Below are positions 9,545-20,819 of a stretch of DNA of 64,000 nt, one piece after another. The position numbers and the translations under genes were made by a program. Position 1 is the stretch's first letter. Every line of letters begins with the position of its first letter. This DNA is from Karalla daura (Eukaryota > Chordata > Actinopteri > Chaetodontiformes > Leiognathidae). The notes under the pieces were generated by a model. It was not told where the DNA came from. It made no database searches and saw nothing but the letters and a program-made list of their open reading frames with translations. The stretch lies in assembly GCA_029224185.1 (NCBI GenBank), contig CM055211.1:5890166-5954165 (forward strand), read 5' to 3'.

Positions 9545-12500
9545 GGTAGGGACCGGTCGGACAGTTCCCATAAGGCGAAGCGCTCAGTGACCTCCGAGGA
9601 GCGCTCTGGGAGCATGTCTCTCCCCTCGCGGAGCGTCTCCCCCTCCACCAGGAAGAAGTCTCCCTCTCCCAAGTCCTCGTCCCATAAGGCCTCAGTGCTG
9701 GCGTCCCCACCTCGCAGGTTAGCCTGGAGGTCTGTCTCTAACTGGCTATGAGTGTGTGTGTGTGTGCAGAGAGTGAACTGACTCCTCCTAACTCCTCCTC
9801 AGGTCCCCCTCCCCTCCCCGCCGCCAGCGCAGCCCGTCCCCCCCCCGCCACCACTCCCCCTCCTCCCACTCGGGCTCGTCGGCCCAGCGCCACTCCGCGT
9901 CGCCGCCGCGCCGCCGCCGCTCCTCCTCCCCGGCCTACCACCGGGGCTCGGGGGGAGGCGCCTCCTCGCCGCCCAGCTCCAGGCGCTCCCGCTCCCCGCC
10001 CGCCTCCCACGACGCCTCCTCCCCCCACCGCAGGTCCGATCGCTCCAGCCCGGCCCGCCGCCACTCCCGGGGCCGCGAGAGGAGCCGCGGGGAGAGGGAG
10101 CGGAGCCCCCCCGCCCAGGAGCGCCGCCACGAGCGCAGAGACGGTAACTGCATCTTTTCCTCCTCTGCAACTTCTTCCTCCTACATCTGTACATAGAACA
10201 AGCTGAGTTTGAAGTCTCCTTAAGTTGAGCTCTGTGTCCGTCTCGTCCACAGAAAGCCGCAGCAAGCGAGACAAGGACAGCATCCGGGACGAGCGCGACT
10301 ACGACTCGGAGCAGGCCTCCTCCCGGGACGACCGGGACTCCCGGGAGGCCCGGGAGCGCCGCGAGGCCCGGGACCGGGGCCGAGAGACCGCCCGGGACTC
10401 CCGAGACCACCGGGACGCCAAGGACTCCAGGGACCGCGTCTCCGCCCGGGAGTCGCTGGAGATCCGCGAGCGGGAGCGGGACAGGGAGCGGGAGCGCGAG
10501 AAGGAGCGGGAGCGCGAGAAGGAGAGGGAGAGGATGGACAGCCACCGGAAGGAGGAGGCCGCCCAGGAGGACAGGAGCTACGGGAGGGGACACGGGCGGG
10601 AAGAGGGACGGACAGAGACCCGGACGGAGAGGAACGGGAGAGGGAGAGGACGCGCTAATGAGACATCAGAAAAAGGCAAGAGCTAAAACGTATGCAATCT
10701 TATTTCCATTTTATTGATTAGTGGACTCCTCTAAGCTCCTGCTCCTCCCTCCTCCCTCCAGGCTGCAGCAGGAACTCCCGCGGCTCCCAGCTGGAGAGCA
10801 GCCACGACGCCTGGGAGTCCCGCAGCAGCTCCACCCGGGAGCGCAGCGCCGACCGCAGCGTGACGGAGAGGAGCTCCGACCGCGGCTCCGACCGGGACCG
10901 CTACGAGGGCGACAGGAGGGCGGAGCCAGCCCGGGACTCCTCCTACGACCGGAGGGGCGGCCACGGCGAGCGGGACCGCCGGGACAACCGGGACAGAGGT
11001 GGGAGGGAGCCCCAACATCCTGAAGACGTGACATCACTGTTTCGCCTCCTCACCTCTTTCCCTCCTCCTCCTCCTCTTTCCCCCAGATCAAAGAGCAGCC
11101 TCCCCTGGGAGACACCAGGGCCGATCGGACGATTCCGAGAGGGACGAGAGGCGGGACGAGAGGCGGACGGAGGAGCGGCGGGACGACCGGGGCCGGGAGC
11201 GAGACAGGGAGCGAGAGAGGGAGCGAGAGCGGGAGAAGGAGAAGGACCGGGAGCGAGAGAGGGAGAGGGAGAGGGAGAAGGAGCGGGACGCCGAGCGGGA
11301 GCGCGCCCGCGAGCGGGAGAGGGAGCGTGAGCGAGAGAGGGAGAGGGAGAGGGAGCGCGAGGAGAGGGAGCGAGAGAGGGAGGAGAGGGAGCGCGAGAGG
11401 GAGGAGAGGGAGAGGGAGCGCGAGAGGAAGGAGAGAGAGCGCGAGAGGGAGAGGGAACGAGAGAGGGAGCAGCGCGAGAGGGAGAGGCAGAGGGAGTGGG
11501 AGGAGCGGGAGCGAGGGAGAGAGGAGAGGCGGGATAGGAGGGAGGACCCCAAGGAGGAGCGCTCCGTCCGGGAGACCCGGGACGACCGCAAAACCAGGCA
11601 CGTATCTCACCAGGACCATCAGATAAAACCGTTTCCTATTTTCCTGAGAAATAAGAGTCTGACCAATGGGCCTGTGGCCTCCCCTCGCGTCTCCCTGCAG
11701 CCGGAAGAGGAGCAGGCTGGAGAGCAGCCCCAGCCCCCGGCCCTCGCCCAAGCGGGCGGCGCGCGGCCTCAGCCCGGCCGACAGCGACAGCTACAACAGC
11801 GGAGAGGACAAAAGTGAGCGCCCGATTGGCCGAGGGCAGGCCAAGCTCCACCCCCAGCCCCTCCTCCCCAGCCCCGTGTGTCCACCTCCATCTGACAGTA
11901 GGGGAACTCTCTTTGAAAGGACACACTTCCTGTTTGATGGGGAATGCGCCCTCCTACACTCTGTCCATCACTGTTCGTCCCTTCCTTCCTCCTCTCTGCC
12001 TTCCTCGAACGGCAACCACTGTTTTGGCAACATCATTCATGGGAACAAAACAAACGTCTTATTCAGATTGTTGCCTTTACAAAAACCTAGCTACATAGAC
12101 AGTGTGTCTCACTGTTCACGTCATTGTTAAAGCTGTTAAGATGCTGCAAAAGCATGGAACTTCATTTGTCTTTCGTGTCCTCACCGTTCCTAAAGTACTG
12201 AGCATGTCCCCCCCTGTCCTCCCCTGTCCCCCCCTCTGTGTCCAGGCAGTGACAAGCACCGGCTGCTCAGCCAGGTGGTGCGCCCCCAGGAGGCGCTGCT
12301 GCGCTCGCCGTCCGACGACAAGGCGTCCGCCCACTGGAAGGACGAGGAGCGCCGCGGCGCGGGGGACAAGCGGGAGGCGCGGGGCCGCCTGGACGAGCCG
12401 GAGTCCCGCGGCAGGACCCGGGCGGAGACGCACCCGCCGGACGCCTCCTCCTCCTCCTCCTCCTCAGGCGCCGCCGGGCCGGAGTCCCGCGGCCGAGCCC

Positions 12501-15500
12501 GGGAGCACCGGGACGCCTCGCCGCCGCCGCCCGCCCCCCGCCGCCGCCCCGGCCGAGGACAGGGAGGAGGGCAAGAAGAAGACCAAGTCCCAGAGGAAGG
12601 GCCTGAAGAAGGGACGCAAGGACGAGGACGCGGGGCAGCCGGCGGCGGCGGGCGGCGGCGCAGGCGGCCGACCGGTTCAACCCCGAGCCCCCCGGCGCCG
12701 CAGACGTGGCCCCGCCCCTTCATTCCCCGAGGAAGGGCCCCAAGAAGAAGACGCTGGAGAGGAAGAGGAAGCGCTCCCGGGGAGACTCGGACGTGTCGGA
12801 CGAAGACGTGGCCCCGGCCCCGGCGGCTCACCTGCCGCACAGCAAGAGGAAGAGGGGCCCCCGGACGCCGCCGCCCTCCTCCTCCTCCTCCTCCTCCCTG
12901 AGGCCCGATCACCGCGGCAACGCCGAGCGCTCGCCGCTCTCCAAGATGGACAACTTCAGCGACTGGTCGGACGAGGAGGTGACGGAGCGGGCGGCCCCGG
13001 AGCCGCCGGCCCAGGCGGCGCCCCCGCCCCCGCAGGCCGAGCCCCTGAGGCGCGGGGCCCCCCGGGCGGGGCGGGGCGCGCCGGCCATCGCGCCGCTCAT
13101 CCCGCAGGACGCGCCGCTGCTGCTGCAGAGCCTGACGCCGCAGCCGCTCATGGCGCAGCCGCTGCTCCGCAAGCCTCCGGCCGAGCAGCCGCGCAGCAGC
13201 AGCCTGGGCAGCAACCAGAGCCGCGCCTCCTCCCGACGCCTGCGCTCCCCCTCCAACGAGTCGGCGCACCGCGACGACCCCCAGGGGCCCCGGGCGGCGC
13301 GGCGGGGACGCCTGCAGGGCGCCACCTCCCGGGACAGGGAGAGGGAGCGGGAGAGAGAGAGGGAGCGGGAGAGAGAGCGAGAGAGGGAGAGGGAGAGGGA
13401 GAGGCCCCTCGGGAACGACGGCCCGGGAGCTGAGAGGAAGTCCAGGATCGACCAGCTGAGGAGGGGGGAGCCCAGCCGCAGCACCTCCTCCGGTACTTCA
13501 CACACACTCACACACATCTGAAGAAGGATTAAAAAGTCTGTTACTAAAGGGATTAGATCTTGTGGTTTGAGGTTTGTTTTAGCACCTTTGGTTTAATTTG
13601 TTCTCCTGAGCTTTGTTCCTCCTCAGCTGATCTGAGGTCTGTCTTACAGTTGTTCTCCATAGATTTAACATCAAACTACGACTGTGTAGCGAGTTAAAGA
13701 TGTGTTACTGATCACATCTTAAACATGTAAAAGCACTGCAGCTTTAAGATGAGCCCAGAAAACAAACTCACTGTTTTCTATCTCTCCATCTCTCTCTCTC
13801 TCTCTGTCTGTCTGTCTGTCTGTGGCAGACCGGCAGGACTCGCGCAGCCACAGCTCCAGACGCAGCTCCCCAGACTCGGAGAGACAGGCCCGGTCCCGCG
13901 CCGGCTCCTACGACAGCCGGGAGCGTGAGAGAGACCGGGAGCCGTTCGAGCGGGACCGGGAGCGGGAGCGCAAAGACCTGCGGGCCCAGCCGGCCCAGCA
14001 GCCGCCCCCCCAGCAGCAGCCCCTGCTGCTCCAGCAGCCGCTGCAGCAGCCGCAGCAGAGGGACTGGGAGCCCGAGCCCCGGGACTGGCCCGGCCGGGGC
14101 CGCGAGCCCCTGCTGATGCGGCCCGGCCGGGAGCCGCTGCTCCGGGAGCGGGACGTGCTCCGGGAGAGGGAGCGCCTGCTGCCCGACGTGCTCCTCCAGC
14201 AGCACGACAGGGAGCGGGAGAGGGAGAGGGAGCGCGACCGGGACGCCCGGGGGGAGCGGGAGAGGGAGAGGATGCTGATGATGATGGAGCTGGGCCCCCA
14301 CGGGGACCCCAGGGGCCCGGGCCGGGGAGACCTGAGGGCGGAGCTGAGGGGAGAGCTGAGGGGGGACGTGCTGAGGCAGGACAGGGGCGACTACGAGCCC
14401 CTGCTGCCCAGAGAGGCCTTCAGCCCGGCCGAGGAGAAGACGCTCAACAGCCACCACCTGATGGAGCAGCGCGAGCTGGACAAGGCGGACAGCCTGGACG
14501 GTGAGAGGGGGGGCGGGGGGGGGGCGCAGGCCTGGAGGAGAGGCTCAAAACGAGCAGGGACTCACCACAGGTCATCTCTGATGTGTCCATAGCTCCCATG
14601 TTAAAATGAGAGGAAAAAGGATAAATACTCCATTCAACTATTGTAGGTCAGCTGTTTCTACCCTCTGTCGTTTTTTTGGCCAAATCTACTAAAACTTTAT
14701 TTTTCATTGTGAACTTGTGTGTTTATTGTGCTTGAATACATCGTGTGAAATGCGCCTCACAAATAAAGCAGCCTGGCCTCGTTATTCCACAATGTCTCAT
14801 GTGGATTTTAACACTGTTGTGTGTGTGTGTGTGTCGTTCCCAGGGGACGACGATGGGAAAGACGACAACCTGGCGTCGGGGGCGTCTGTCCGGGAGGAGT
14901 ACGAACCAATCAGCGACGACGAGCTGGATGAGATCCTGGCCGACAGCCAGAAGAAGGAGGAGCAGCCGGACGACGAGAAGCTGACCGGTGAGTGGACCAG
15001 CGTCAGTGACGTTCCCCGCTGAGTTCTCCGCCTCCGTGACACCCGGGTGTCTCCCATCGCTGTGGTGGCCAGGTCCTCTGGACGTGATCGACGTGGACTG
15101 GTCCAGCCTGATGCCCAAGCAGAAGCAGGAGCCGCGGGCGGCCGGGGCGGCGCTGCTCCGCTTCACCCCGGGGGCCGTGCTCCTCCGGGCCGGCATCTCC
15201 AAGAGGCTGGCCGGCCCCGAGCTGCTGGACAAGGTCCGGGAGGTGTGCAGGGCGGAGCTGGACGACCCCAAAGGTGAGGCCGCTGACGACCACAATACAG
15301 CCAGTCTAAGTCACCATAAGGAAATCTAGTGAAATCTATACATCCATATGGAGTATATCCTCAAAAATGGCAGTGCCTTTTAGGGGTTCTCATGAAAACA
15401 AAAACAAAATCATGGAGTTTTAGTTCACCTGCAGTTAATCTAACCTGTGAATAAGATATTAATTTATTTGATATGTAAACAAAACAAAACAAAGTCAGAC

Positions 15501-16084
15501 TGCAACAGAACAAACACAGGCGTCTATGGGCAATAATGTATGTGATGGTGATGTCGATAGAAATGTAATACTGCCTCAGGAATGTAGCAAAACAGGACAG
15601 TGGTGCGCAGGATTGAAATGTGTCTCGTCCTGCGCCTCTTTCCCAGACGCTGATAAGCTGTTTGAGCACGAGCTGGGCGCCCTGAACATGGCGGCCCTGA
15701 ACCGGCGTGTGGAGCGTGCGGGGCTGCTCAGCAACCTGGGGCCGTGCTGCAAGGCCCTGTGCGCCCGCAGGGACTTCGCCATCCGCCGGCAGCTGCTCAA
15801 GAACGACAAGGTAGGTGGCGCCCAGACCGCCCGGAGACCACGCCTGGCCCGGCCACGCCTCAACGCCCTCCCCTCTCTCTCCTCAGGGCCTGACCAAGCA
15901 GTACCTGGCCACGCCCGTGGTGGACAACGAGCTGCTGCAGATGAGCATGCGTCTGTTCCGGAGGACCGTGGCGGGCCAGGCCGCCGGCCCGGACCGGCCC
16001 GAGGGCGCCCCCGCGGCCGCCCCCCCGGAGGCCCCGGCCCCTGGGAAACTGACCCCAGCGCAGCCCGAGGTGTGCGTGTCCTGA
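7631..16084 (+). CDS. zc3h13: ZC3H13, zinc finger CCCH domain protein 13 (19 coding exons)
   Basis: Nuclear scaffold of the WTAP-VIRMA-HAKAI complex that supports METTL3/14 m6A methylation. Coding exons: 7631-7789, 7961-8064, 8146-8260, 8385-8496, 8592-8761, 8850-8995, 9143-9343, 9550-9717, 9803-10143, 10253-10675, 10762-10998, 11087-11597, 11701-11813, 12246-13492, 13829-14500, 14844-14987, 15073-15273, 15647-15810, 15887-16084, about 1,807 aa after allowing for two frame breaks. The N-terminus MSKIRRKVTVENSKTISD matches the family. The CCCH finger is C56-X8-C65-X5-C71-X3-H75. Long RS/RE/RD low-complexity tracts follow (exons 8-15), then the conserved SDWSDEE, YEPISDDELDEILA, PLDVIDVDW and KLFEHELGALNMAAL blocks, ending CVS. 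Introns 10 and 12 need GC donors. Exon 14 carries two +1 shifts (near 12530-12545 and 12650-12665) although the family alignment resumes each time. Confidence 0.93.
9499..9544. repeat. (TG)n microsatellite abutting the exon 8 acceptor of zc3h13
   Basis: About 22 TG units end 5 bp before the acceptor AG of exon 8 (exon starts 9550). The polypyrimidine tract of this intron is therefore effectively a (TG)n run, which can affect splicing when its length varies. Confidence 0.9.
11180..11530 (+). repeat. Coding Arg-Glu repeat in zc3h13 exon 12
   Basis: About 350 bp of nearly pure GAG/CGG/CGC/AGG codons encode alternating Arg and Glu with a few Lys and Asp. The coding strand is over 90% purine. Human ZC3H13 has the same type of block, so it is a conserved feature of the protein. 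Long reverse-strand frames here are Ser/Leu/Arg shadows. Confidence 0.9.
13493..13828 (+). other. zc3h13 intron 14
   Basis: A 336-bp AT-rich intron with a (TC)n/(TCTG)n tract directly upstream of the acceptor at 13827-13828. No other feature was seen. Confidence 0.85.
14501..14843 (+). other. zc3h13 intron 15
   Basis: A 343-bp intron opening GTGAGAGG, followed by a G-rich run. It ends in a short (TG)n and the acceptor cgttcccag. Nothing else was recognised. Confidence 0.85.
15274..15646 (+). other. zc3h13 intron 17
   Basis: A 373-bp AT-rich intron between the PLDVIDVDW exon and the FEHELGALNMAAL exon. No conserved element was noticed. Confidence 0.85.
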
Positions 16085-17300
16085 GAGAGTCAGGAGGAGA
16101 AAAACAAAAGAAAGAAAAACATGCGCAAACTCAAACGCTTTGAAGCCTTTTCCCTCCCATTTCATTGCATACCTAGCCTTTTTTTTATATAGTGATGAGA
16201 GGAATTAAAAAGAAAAAACGTTGTGAATCACATTTCTGCTTAAGTGTTTTTGGTCCATCTGCAAGTGCTGTGCCATAGACTACTGGACTCTCTAGCCTAT
16301 GGAAGTGTTTTAACGAACCGTGTATGTGAGACATAAAAGGCACCTCAAAACGACTTTTTCTTCTTTTTTCCTGTGCATTATTGTTTTAGAGCAGCTTTTT
16401 ACTCGTCTGTTCCACCTGCCTAACCGACTTCTTAATGTTTCCATGACCTGTGCATTTGGTTTACTACAACTGTGCATTAAAATGGTTAGACGTTGATTTT
16501 TTTTTTGCAACGGGTCTTTTGCTTTGTACGATGTGACGGTCCGGCCTCTGGGATAATGTGACGCTCGTTGTTTAGCACTACTTCTGTTTACACCCTAGTA
16601 CACAGTATCCACAGGCCTGCAACACTGAAATACCCTGCGGGGCCTTGAGTGAATTGTCTCTGAATAAGCACTGCCAAACTATTCCTCCATCCAGTGTAAT
16701 TTGTCAAGACTGTGGGACACATGATGTCTTTTCTTCTGCCTGACGTATTTGCTTTCGAATGGTTTGGCTCCAAGCCGACGTGACAGGCCGCAGACGTACC
16801 ATCCCTGCCCGGTGTGAACTCCTCTCCACCAACCAGCCCACACACTCCAAAAAGAAGCCTCCCAAGAGTCCTCCCAATAAGAAAAGACTCCTAGACTGTG
16901 TAGGATAAAAAAATGACTGGAAAAGATCATTGATTTGAGCTGCGTATCAGATGCAGGTGGATAAACTGAACTTCCGGAAAGCGGTTCTGTCAGAAAAACG
17001 AAGAAGAAGCAGGTTGTGCTCTGGACAAACCAGCCCCAGTGTTACGTTGAACAGTGAAAGGAACATGATGAGGGAGGGGAAGGGCCCCTCCTGGCAGCCA
17101 TGCTACTGTGACTTGAAATCAAAGTGACACTGCAGACTCTCCACAACTCTATTTTTTTCTAGAAAAAACACTTTTTTTTCTCCCTGTTGCATATTTATTT
17201 TTGTTCCAAGGCTCCAGGTCGGTTTTTAAAGATGTGCAAGCAATGACATCTGGTTCCAAGCTGTATTTGTTACTGTAAAATAAATGTAGAATGGCGTTTT
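16085..17300 (+). other. zc3h13 3'UTR
   Basis: After the stop at 16082-16084 about 1.2 kb of AU-rich sequence runs without a competing exon to AATAAA at 17279-17284, the likely polyadenylation signal. It contains several T-rich runs (16190, 16500, 17150). Confidence 0.7.
17279..17284 (+). terminator. Polyadenylation signal of zc3h13
   Basis: AATAAA at the end of a 1.2-kb 3'UTR, followed by T-rich sequence. It precedes the rpl31 promoter by about 500 bp. Confidence 0.6.
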
Positions 17301-17780
17301 TAAAAACAATTGTAATGACATTTTATCACCTCATGTCATGAGCCAGTAAGTGCAAACTGTGCTACTTGAAGGTAAGTTTAACAGTTAATAACTTATTCAG
17401 TTTAATACTCAATACCTCCATCAGAGCAGCCAGAATCCACATTTAAAGAATTATTACCACAAAACATTTATACAGCTCTGTTTATTATATCTGTGTTCTG
17501 CACTAATCTAGTCTGTTCAATTATATTTCGTCACATGCTATCACACGCTATGCTAGTTTATTCTATTCTATTCAACTCTACTCCATACTATTCTATCATA
17601 ATAAGGTCCGTACGGTACATTAGAAAGTGGACCAGTATTTTTTCACATTCGGTACTTATTTAGACAACCCTGAAGGATAGTAAACATGTCGGGGCCGAAC
17701 CTCCAGGCGGAACCTTTGCGCTACTACAGGCGCTGTTCGTGAACGGACAGGTTTCCTTTACCCACAATCCCCTGCCTCAG
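17301..17780. other. Short intergenic gap zc3h13-rpl31
   Basis: AT-rich sequence with a degenerate (CTATT)n-like stretch near 17560-17600, passing into GC-richer promoter DNA from about 17690. This gap is the junction between the 13q14-type and 2q11-type gene blocks. Confidence 0.5.
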
Positions 17781-17786
17781 CTCCGT

Positions 17787-17818
17787 CCTTCCGACTTCCG
17801 CCTCGACTACGAGCCGCG
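17787..17818 (+). promoter_or_regulatory. TOP-type start and noncoding exon 1 of rpl31
   Basis: CCTTCC at 17787-17792 is a pyrimidine start typical of ribosomal protein mRNAs (5'-TOP, under mTOR control). A short leader follows, ending in CCGCG and donor GTGAGTA (intron from 17819). The ATG is the first codon of the next exon, the usual arrangement for RPL31. The start position is inferred from the motif. Confidence 0.6.
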
Positions 17819-18274
17819 GTGAGTATTTTTATCTGGGATTATAAATCCACAATCTAACGCCATCCTGTGATTTTAACGGGCCATCTCACCTCAAACTCAA
17901 CCCAGACGGACATATTACACGTTTATCTTCGCTTACATGCGGGTTTTGACGAATATCGACGTGTTTTGAGACAGTTAATGGCGACCTGAGTGTCTTCGTA
18001 CTCGACCGGCTGCAGCGATCACATTTTCACAGATCCAAACTCGCGAAACCACCAAAAGACTTAACATTCAGGCCTTGGATTCGTTTATGATCTCAAATTA
18101 GACGTAAATACTCATTGTTTTGATATTTACTGTGCTGCATTAACCTAAAACGAGCCCGGCCTTGGTCTTTGTATGATAAAGGTGCCTCGAAATGACAAGT
18201 TTCTGTTTAAAAGAGCAACATGGGTTTGTTTTTGGTCTCATGCTTTTGATTGCTAACGTATGTCTTGTTTCTAG

Positions 18275-19954
18275 ATGGCCCCTACCAAGAAAGGAGAGAA
18301 AAAGAAGGGGCGTTCAGCCATCAATGAGGTGGTGACCAGAGAGTACACCGTCAATATCCACAAAAGGATCCATGGAGTGTAAGTACTGCTAAATACTAAG
18401 ACCAGTGTGGACTGAAGCACAAGCCTGAAAAAAAGCACTGTTACCTGGAGTTGTAATCAATGTTTATATGCATCATCAACATATGGGGCAGATCTACATC
18501 GGTATACAAGTGCAATGGTTGTGAATACAATAGCATTGTTGGTGCAAAACCTTCAGAAATAGATATAAATTGAGTTGTAGCAAGAATTTTGATAGGTCTC
18601 GCTACATCTGAGTTTGCATGTTTATGGCATCTTACATCTTACAGCCAAAAGATCCCCGTTAGTTTCTAGTGATCAGTCCAAAAGAACTAGATTATGTAAC
18701 TTAATGATCAAGTAAAAGCAGAAACACAAATTGAATGGAAGTTGCATCTCCACATGCTTTTATCTGTGTGGGTCTCATCAACAAACTGAGCCAAAGGCAC
18801 TGAGGCTGCTGTGATTCTAGCTTCTAGCCATGATCCTGAATGTTGCGTGTCGTGCTGTGTGTTCCCTGCAGGAGCTTCAAGAAGAGGGCTCCCCGCGCCA
18901 TCAAGGAGATCCGCAAGTTCGCCATGAAGGAGATGGGAACCCCTGACGTGCGCATCGACACTCGCCTGAACAAGGCCGTGTGGAGCAAGGGTGTCAGGTG
19001 AGGTTTTACACCATCATCACATGTAGATGGGGGGGGGAAAACTTAAAAGCAAGGTCACTGTAAATGATAAGCATAGACACCTCTGCTGCTAGAAATATGT
19101 ACAGATTGTACAATAAGTGCTATCACAGCAGCACTAATAGTAGATTCAATAGATCGTATTAATTGTGGATAGTTTTGATACTTTCTTTGGCAGACCTCAC
19201 TTCACACATTCTTGTACTATGTATATTTTTTCAAGGCATAGATTTTTCATGGGGTATGAGAAATAAACGAACAAAACTTTTTTAGATCTGATTAGATCTG
19301 AAGACAAGATTCAGGGTTAAATGTGCAGCTCTTCGAAGGATGCATTTTTCATTTGCTTGGCAAACATTGCTGAAGGTGATGGATGCCTAAATCTTCTTTA
19401 GTGGAAATCATATTGAAGCAGAAGCTGCTGGCAGTCCAGACAGTTTTATTTCAGTATACACAGAGTGGAAAACAGTGGCGGGACGCTGGGCCAAATCCTT
19501 TACTGCGGATGAGCTCTGTCACTTTGTTTCATTAGTGTCGGGAAGGACAAATGACTGCAGTGCCTAGGTTGCTGCGTGTGTATTGCAAATCCCATTTTCA
19601 GTGCTTGGAGCTGGGAGAAGACCGAAATTAGAGTGTCACACTCCCTAAAAGCTCAAATTGATCACTTTGCAGTGTTTGGCTAATAAGCATGTGTGTCTGT
19701 GTGTGTGTGTTCTGCAGGAACGTGCCGTACAGGATACGCGTGCGGCTGTCCAGGAAGCGTAACGAGGACGAGGACTCTCCCAACAAACTGTACACCCTGG
19801 TCACATACGTTCCTGTCACCACATGCAAAGGTAAATACTCTGCCCACTCGCCTTGTCATCCACTCATTAAGATGGACAGACTCTTAAAAAAAATCTTTTC
19901 CCCTCTGTTTCCCCCCCAACAGGTCTGCAGACTGTCAATGTTGATGAAAACTAA
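18275..19954 (+). CDS. rpl31: 60S ribosomal protein L31 (eL31), 4 coding exons
   Basis: eL31 is a large-subunit ribosomal protein near the exit tunnel. Coding exons: 18275-18378, 18872-18997, 19718-19830, 19923-19954, in phase throughout, giving 124 aa (human 125). The protein starts MAPTKKGEKKKGRSAINEVV and contains REYTVNIHKRIHGVSFKKRA, KFAMKEMGTPDVRIDTRLNK and VRLSRKRNEDEDSPNKLYTL, ending GLQTVNVDEN, which is almost identical to mammalian RPL31. The ATG sits immediately after the acceptor ttgtttctag. Introns of 493, 720 and 92 bp separate the coding exons; ribosomal protein introns often hold snoRNAs, but I could not identify one. An intact, intron-bearing gene rules out a processed pseudogene. 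Confidence 0.98.
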
Positions 19955-19975
19955 CTTTGTCCCCTCTGCGAGTGG

Positions 19976-19981
19976 AATAAA
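19976..19981 (+). terminator. Polyadenylation signal of rpl31
   Basis: AATAAA lies 22 nt after the stop codon, giving the very short 3'UTR characteristic of ribosomal protein mRNAs. Confidence 0.8.
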
Positions 19982-20159
19982 TGGAGTAAAAGTGGCTCTT
20001 GTCTTGTGTCTTTATTCGTGCTTCTCCAACAATCTAAATCAGTCTAAATGTTTGTGGGTTTATTTCATGATATATGGCTGGTTAGAATTTCAGTTGGTCT
20101 GCTGAAATAATGGCTACAGAAATAAGGTTGCATCTATTATGGTACTTGCCTCTCTGTGC

Positions 20160-20400
20160 ACATAGGGTAAACACCCTGGACAGGTATTCAGTCCATCCCA
20201 AGATGCACACACACCATCTGCTCTCACACTCTCAAATTATGCAATTTAGCTGTGCTTTTCCGTCTGTCAATTCACTATCTCTCTGGATGATCTATCAAGC
20301 TAAACAGGAATGTTTTTGGTCTGTGGGAGGAAACTCGTGCACACGCAGGGCGAACATGCAAGCTCCACAAAAATGCACCAACTGTGATCCAGACTTATAT
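20160..20400 (-). repeat. Degenerate teleost interspersed repeat (reverse orientation)
   Basis: Read on the minus strand, this stretch contains a TGTGGAGCTTGCATGTTCGC-like block, then TTTCCTCCCACAGACCAAAA, and further on TGGGATGGACTGAATACC and CTGTCCAGGG. These are, in order, the landmarks of a repeat family widespread in fish genomes (gtttgcatgttc, tcctcccacagtcca, gatggactggcgacctgtccaggg). The copy has many substitutions and gaps. Confidence 0.6.
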
Positions 20401-20819
20401 TTTAATCAAGCACAATGGTTCACAGAAAAACACTTCTATGATGAACTAGAGAACAGCATTTTCTGCAGTGAATGCTGAAAGATAATTTGAAGAATCCTCC
20501 ATTCAGTTCAAATGGAAAGTATTTGCTAAAATAGTATTGTAAGATATGAATAACAGAAATAAGAAATATTACAGCACCCATGTCCTTAGAAAGCAGTCAA
20601 TTTGTGTGTTAAGGAGTTGGAAAAAATGGCATGTACAGAACAAGGCGAGGGAAACGAAATGAATCCCAGAGGAAAATATGCTTTCGTGTGTGGCTTCAGA
20701 TTGCATCAACCCGAAACTCGACTGGATAGCTTCACTGCCTGAGTCTCCCTGAGGGCACCTCTGTAGGCGTCAATAAATCCATCATCTCAACCACAGATGA
20801 CGCCACTCCTTGCAGTACC

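Noticed and set aside
11050..11751. 233-aa minus-strand frame rich in Leu/Pro/Ser
   Set aside because: Antisense shadow of the Arg-Glu coding repeat of zc3h13 exon 12.
12190..13269. 359-aa minus-strand frame
   Set aside because: GC-driven antisense frame over zc3h13 exon 14 with no recognisable domain.
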